From IMG/VR virus record IMGVR_UViG_3300025383_000018, positions 19,776 to 83,775 of that record: a stretch of 64,000 nt of DNA. One strand, written 5' to 3'. The notes beneath the pieces are model-generated. The model was not told the DNA's origin. It ran no database searches and saw only the letters and a program-made list of their open reading frames with translations. This document shows, piece by piece, positions 60,185 to 64,000 of this stretch (position 1 is the stretch's first letter; each line of letters opens with the position of its first letter). Position numbers and translations under genes: made by a program. Origin of the DNA: a virus.

Positions 60185-60780
60185 TTCTTTTTTGCCTTAA
60201 TTTTAGGTGGTTGTATAATATCTTCGAATTCAACTTTGGCAGGCACACCCACTGGTGTATCACCAACATACTCACGCCAGTCTGTGTAGACGTTTCTGGT
60301 TAGCAGTTCGTTTAAGGGATGGCACCAAACACCGGGGTTTGTATCTCCCCAAGTGTTGTCGTCGATCTTTAGTGTAGCATTATAGTTATAGAGCTTGATA
60401 TAGGGAATCTTAACACTGATCATAGGGATGAATGTGTTGTATTCGCACCAACCGTTCTCGTGTAGTTCTCGAGCATATTCAACACCAAAGTCTAAAGTCA
60501 CCCAGTAGTCTTTGATCAACAAAGGTTTGATCATATCATCCCACGCAGCCCATTCGTATGCGTTCTCGGGATGGAAACTTTGGCTTGTACCAAAGTAAAT
60601 ATTTTTGATATGATTTTTTGGATTAGGATCTTTTAATGACTCATTGACAATTGCAATGATGTCTTCTACTGGTTGAATGCCTACTACAAATAATGTAGTT
60701 TCATTCTTCATTGGGGTGTTTTCTACTTCTGTACCTACAAAGTAGGTAATCATCTTACGGCTATCTGTATCGAGTGCCAT
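60181..60780 (-). CDS. Conserved hypothetical protein in the deazaguanine/sugar cluster
   Basis: 199 residues. ITYFVGTEVENTPMKNETTL, FVVGIQPVEDIIAIVN and IYFGTSQSFHPENAYEWAAW are the strongest segments, suggesting an alpha/beta fold with a central sheet. I remember similar proteins from T4-like aquatic phages near queuosine genes. I cannot assign an activity. It sits between the possible T-fold protein and the alcohol dehydrogenase with one-base or four-base spacing. Confidence 0.6.
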   Translation of the reverse strand: MALDTDSRKMITYFVGTEVENTPMKNETTLFVVGIQPVEDIIAIVNESLKDPNPKNHIKNIYFGTSQSFHPENAYEWAAWDDMIKPLLIKDYWVTLDFGVEYARELHENGWCEYNTFIPMISVKIPYIKLYNYNATLKIDDNTWGDTNPGVWCHPLNELLTRNVYTDWREYVGDTPVGVPAKVEFEDIIQPPKIKAKKK

Positions 60781-60781
60781 A

Positions 60782-61732
60782 TTACTTCCAATAAATGTAG
60801 CCCCTTGAATAATTCTCAGGGCGGGTTAATGAATCTCTGAATGCATTTTGCCACTCAGTGTCTCTATTATAGCCTTTAGTCCAGAAACTGTCAACGACTA
60901 AATCGCCCATTTCTATCCAATATGCTGCATCTTCCATACACTGAATAAACCTTTTGGTCCTTGGACTTGGGAATATAACAGTACAGGCTTTCCACAACAC
61001 ATTGGAGAAATCAGTTGTAAGCATTTTTTGTGCACCAAACACAATCAATGCTTCGGCATTTACCATATCACTTTCGAATACATTGGTATTACCACTTAGA
61101 TCAATTACCACATCGTAAGTGCCTTCGGCAGTATCTTTAAGTACACTACTCCACTGCTCTTTATTGCTATGACCAACTTTGGCGTCATCTTTGAGTGCAC
61201 TACCCCAAAGATCTTTATTGCTATGACCGACTACAGTTATATCAAAGTCTAAATGCAATAATTTAATAGTGTTATACGCAACCCACGCAAGGAATCCGCT
61301 ACCTAATATTACCAATCGTTTACCCGGGCCACTGCGTTCTGCTATTTCCCTAATAGGTTGTTGTATAATATTAATACCACAGGCCACAGGTTCTAATATG
61401 TATTTAGGTTCTGCTGATGGCACACGCACAAATTCGTTAATTCGAACATTATAAGAATCAGCATAAGCCGGCTCACCGCGTGTGGCAACATAATCGCCAA
61501 TTTTAATGTCGTAGATACCTTTGCCCACTGCAGTGACTTGACCAAGGCCTTCGTGTCCACTCATATTCAAAGGTAGCGGACCAAAACTGCCCGTCATCAT
61601 ATCCACATCACTGCGACATACCCCGGTTAACACTGATCGAACTTCGATTTCGTATTCGCCCACTGGAGGTTTATCGTATACGGTTTCTGCAAATTCACCT
61701 TGTCCGTTGGTATATAAAATTCTGTTGGTCAT
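60782..61732 (-). CDS. Zinc-type (medium-chain) alcohol dehydrogenase
   Basis: 316 residues from ATG 61732, in an ATGA overlap with the oxidoreductase stop. A longer frame opening at 61759 is less likely. Catalytic zinc ligands: Cys39 in TGVCRSDVD and His60-Glu61 in SGHEGLGQV. Later comes EPVACGINI. NAD(P)-binding LVILGSGFLAWVAYN follows. The family's structural-zinc lobe is missing. A tandem 18-residue duplication (about 176-211) lies in the cofactor domain. The substrate is probably a sugar or sugar alcohol, judged only from the neighbouring Gfo/Idh enzyme and the glycosyltransferase. Confidence 0.82.
   Translation of the reverse strand: MTNRILYTNGQGEFAETVYDKPPVGEYEIEVRSVLTGVCRSDVDMMTGSFGPLPLNMSGHEGLGQVTAVGKGIYDIKIGDYVATRGEPAYADSYNVRINEFVRVPSAEPKYILEPVACGINIIQQPIREIAERSGPGKRLVILGSGFLAWVAYNTIKLLHLDFDITVVGHSNKDLWGSALKDDAKVGHSNKEQWSSVLKDTAEGTYDVVIDLSGNTNVFESDMVNAEALIVFGAQKMLTTDFSNVLWKACTVIFPSPRTKRFIQCMEDAAYWIEMGDLVVDSFWTKGYNRDTEWQNAFRDSLTRPENYSRGYIYWK
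61124..61231 (-). repeat. 54-bp tandem duplication inside the dehydrogenase gene
   Basis: Two adjacent in-frame units, 61178-61231 and 61124-61177, encode VGHSNK(D/E)(L/Q)W(G/S)S(A/V)LKD(D/T)A(K/E). The first 20 bases of each unit differ at one base, so the duplication is recent. Confidence 0.8.
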
Positions 61733-62601
61733 AGATTTTCTATTTGTTCGTGAATCCAAGTATCAATTTCAAACTGATCTAACCAGAATTGATGATTATT
61801 AATATTAGCGACTGCATCTTTAATCATTGCAGTATACGCATCTTCAGGGCACCAACCTAATTCCACATTGGTGTTTGTATTAGCAATAAAATCGATTGAG
61901 CTGTTGTCCTCTTCGAGCGTACGCCAATCTGCAACCAAAGCCCATTTATCGCCAAAGTTAATAGTACAACGGTCGTCTACATCATAAGTTCCACTGTAGT
62001 TAACTGTGCCGTACTCTGTACTTTCGATATCTGCTAGTTTCCAATTTGTAACTGCATTTCTGTTGGTTGCAGACACTTTACGCCAATTGGGATTTAGAGC
62101 AATGTATATGCTTAACAAATGTGGCATCAAGTCTCGACTAACACCACCAAATGCTAATCGTTTTGTAGTAAACCAACTGCCAGGATTAGGGATACAATTA
62201 TGCCTAAGCCATTGTATCTTTACTGTATCAGATTGGCTGGCCAACGATTGTAACTCGGCAATATTACTGCGCCACATATTGTTCTTGACCATCATAAAAC
62301 GTGTTTTCTTAAACACAGTTACCAAATTAGTCCAACTGAAACTATTTGATACTCCGGGTTTTTCGATGAATACAATTTTACTGTAGGGTGCAACCTTTGC
62401 GGCCAATTCAAAATGTGTATGATTTGGTGTGCAAACAAATGTAATATCAAAAGGTGCGTGTGCTATTACTGCAGAATCTACTGTAGGTAAGTCTGCACCT
62501 TTTGCAATATTGGAGTCTACAGTTATTACTTCATAACCGAGATTGGTTAAAACAGTTTTGTACAACTGTCCTATACCTAAGCCAACAACAAGTGCTTTCA
62601 T
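61729..62601 (-). CDS. Gfo/Idh/MocA-family oxidoreductase
   Basis: 290 residues. The N-terminal Rossmann fold begins MKALVVGLGIGQLYKTVLTN, with FVCTPNHTHFELAAK (about 54-68) and the family's EKP motif in IVFIEKPGVS (about 78-87). The C-terminal sheet domain holds GGVSRDLMPHLLS, in the place of the family's catalytic DxxxH. It oxidises or reduces a sugar or inositol-like compound with NAD(P). The alcohol dehydrogenase overlaps it downstream, so they probably act in one pathway. Confidence 0.82.
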   Translation of the reverse strand: MKALVVGLGIGQLYKTVLTNLGYEVITVDSNIAKGADLPTVDSAVIAHAPFDITFVCTPNHTHFELAAKVAPYSKIVFIEKPGVSNSFSWTNLVTVFKKTRFMMVKNNMWRSNIAELQSLASQSDTVKIQWLRHNCIPNPGSWFTTKRLAFGGVSRDLMPHLLSIYIALNPNWRKVSATNRNAVTNWKLADIESTEYGTVNYSGTYDVDDRCTINFGDKWALVADWRTLEEDNSSIDFIANTNTNVELGWCPEDAYTAMIKDAVANINNHQFWLDQFEIDTWIHEQIENL

Positions 62602-62807
62602 TTATGATTGGGATCCATTGCAGGGTCTTGCTTGGCGTCTTCGGTAGTCACAAATCTTGGTGCAACACCCCACGCACTGAACCAACCCAATGGTTTCCAA
62701 TACTTATGTAACAAATTGTTAATTAAGATAATAAACATAATTGCCAAAACTACTGCACATCCGCTAAGTATGGTCATCGCCAAAATGTTAGTTGCATTTT
62801 CTACCAT
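62598..62807 (-). CDS. Small membrane protein
   Basis: 69 residues. A single transmembrane helix (LSGCAVVLAIMFIILI, about 14-30) is followed by a positively charged loop (LLHKYWKPLGWF) and a polar tail with RFVTTEDAKQDPAMDPNHK. The KYWKPL motif after a membrane helix is frequent in small proteins of T4-like aquatic phages. It overlaps both neighbours by a few bases. Confidence 0.6.
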   Translation of the reverse strand: MVENATNILAMTILSGCAVVLAIMFIILINNLLHKYWKPLGWFSAWGVAPRFVTTEDAKQDPAMDPNHK

Positions 62808-64000
62808 TATAAAGTCTCCAATTCTATAAGTTTCGTTTCATCTAATCCGCTGTTATCTCTTGTATTATACACATCATCTGAATTATCGTCAACAGTACTA
62901 AACAATTGATTGAACATAGTGTTGCTATTTTGCGTATTTTCACCGGTATAACCACGAGTTCCAGGAATGGCTTTCCAATATTTGTTATAGTGTTCGATTA
63001 GTTCTTCTGCACGACCACGATCACTGGTTTCAAATATAGCGTCAACAATGTCTCTGAAAAAATGGCGATCATACTGTTGGAATTTTTTGCCATTCATTTT
63101 ACTGGCTACCAACATATTTGGATAACTACCACTGTCGTATGCTCTATTGGCACGTTGAACTGCTTCGATATGTGTCCAAACATTATGACCCATTTGAATG
63201 GCATAGCTGAAACTATCCCAAGAAGTTTTACCTTCTTTACCAATCTTATTTAGATCACCGGGTTTGTATATACAAACATCTTTGATTAGTGTTCTAAGAC
63301 TAACTGGGCTTTCTACAAAAGTATCAAATATTCGGTCTTGCAATAGTGCATCACCAAACTGCCTTGTGTCTGTAGCATACTTTTTATTATCAACGCTGGG
63401 TTGCATTTGATAGCTCCACTTGCCACGATCCGGAGTAGTGATATCATAGTAGATCTGTCCGTTGGCAGTTGCCAAGAATGGACTTGCACAGTCAAAGCTG
63501 ATGGTAAATTGGCTGTTATGATATTTGCGAACAGCACGTTGAATATCAGTTAACAACGTGGCCCACTCGAGTTTACTGGTGCCCAAGAAGTGCATCCAAT
63601 CGTGTAGACCTTTTTCTAACAGGCCATCAAAGCGCAGTGCAACCAATCTTCTAAGTGTAAGATGTATGTCACACATATTCTGTCCACCCATAGCCCATCC
63701 TTCAAACGGACGGTTGTATTGTTTGGGATCGCAGAACTTTTTAACACGTTCATACCAATCATCTGCTTGAGTGTGATCCTCGCCTTGTAGCACATTCAAG
63801 AACTTGCAACGACCTGTACGATTGTTCATAAAGTATTCGTTGTTGATGTAGGTAGCATCAACTGCATCTTGATATGAGTAAATGCCAGTGGCCTTTTGGC
63901 CTGCAGGACTACGGGCTACCCACGCTGGAATATCCAGGGTCATACCGCGATCCATATAAGCATCCATCCAGCTTAACACTTGACTACGTTTCTTCATAGC
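62807..64000 (-). CDS. Tgt/DpdA-like DNA guanine transglycosylase (5' partial)
   Basis: The frame is open to the right edge. An internal ATG at 63997 gives 396 residues, so the true start may lie outside. The order of motifs follows tRNA-guanine transglycosylase: FLNVLQGEDHTQADDWYERV (about 66-85, Tgt IVQGG), EGWAMGGQ (about 99-106, GYAIGGL), HFLGTSKLEWATLL (136-149, YLMGVG) and TISFDCASPF (165-174, MFDCVxPTR, with Asp169). The CxCxxC zinc site of bacterial Tgt is missing. Phage relatives (DpdA) put a 7-deazaguanine into DNA. With FolE, QueD and QueE on the same strand that is the likely role. Confidence 0.75.
   Translation of the reverse strand, partial: AMKKRSQVLSWMDAYMDRGMTLDIPAWVARSPAGQKATGIYSYQDAVDATYINNEYFMNNRTGRCKFLNVLQGEDHTQADDWYERVKKFCDPKQYNRPFEGWAMGGQNMCDIHLTLRRLVALRFDGLLEKGLHDWMHFLGTSKLEWATLLTDIQRAVRKYHNSQFTISFDCASPFLATANGQIYYDITTPDRGKWSYQMQPSVDNKKYATDTRQFGDALLQDRIFDTFVESPVSLRTLIKDVCIYKPGDLNKIGKEGKTSWDSFSYAIQMGHNVWTHIEAVQRANRAYDSGSYPNMLVASKMNGKKFQQYDRHFFRDIVDAIFETSDRGRAEELIEHYNKYWKAIPGTRGYTGENTQNSNTMFNQLFSTVDDNSDDVYNTRDNSGLDETKLIELETL

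Overview
This window looks like about 64 kb of the genome of a T4-like contractile-tailed phage (myovirus), most likely an uncultured aquatic one. The evidence is a set of recognisable T4-core proteins: portal (gp20), tape measure, baseplate hub gp26-like protein, recombination nuclease gp46/gp47, late sigma factor gp55, baseplate gp48-like, gp53, gp5-like, gp25 and gp6. Late promoters of the T4 TATAAATA type sit in front of structural genes. The DNA is AT-rich, genes are packed with short overlaps, and I see no tRNA, integrase, CRISPR array or insertion sequence. ThyA and DHFR rather than ThyX, the lack of photosynthesis genes here, and good sigma70-type promoters (TTGAC-N17-TATAAT) in the non-structural half suggest a non-cyanobacterial, perhaps proteobacterial, host. 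That is inference.

Layout. 1-4898 (minus): head-assembly scaffold (cut by the window edge), a small protein, portal and tape measure. 4948-6014 (plus): gp26-like hub protein and a small baseplate-assembly protein, divergent from the tape measure across two opposed late promoters. 6015-6496: the only long gene-free stretch, rich in perfect hairpins and unexplained. 6497-10961 (minus): DUF3820-type protein, GIY-YIG nuclease, gp46, gp47 and gp55. The gp55 frame has no ATG, GTG or TTG at its conserved N-terminus and seems to start at AUU.

11077-41518 (plus) is one long late block: tube cap, gp53, hub protein, gp5-like spike with a lytic transglycosylase-like end, gp25, gp6, and a giant 3981-residue baseplate protein containing seven FG-GAP repeats. 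Small virion proteins follow, then three collagen-like fibre/spike proteins, a tail-assembly chaperone, a sedolisin (S53) protease and a small basic protein.

41515-64000 (minus) holds metabolism and host takeover: ThyA, DHFR, a MoxR ATPase plus VWA/metallopeptidase pair, a 2OG-Fe(II) oxygenase, RNase H/flap nuclease, a MazG-like protein, cupins, many small conserved phage proteins, and a 7-deazaguanine set (QueE, QueD, FolE and, at the right edge, a Tgt/DpdA-like transglycosylase). A glycosyltransferase, a Gfo/Idh/MocA oxidoreductase and a zinc-type alcohol dehydrogenase lie in the same region. The simplest reading is that the phage makes a deazaguanine and inserts it into its own DNA. The sugar-type enzymes may add a further modification or serve another purpose.

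Functions come from reading motifs in the translations. No database search was possible.
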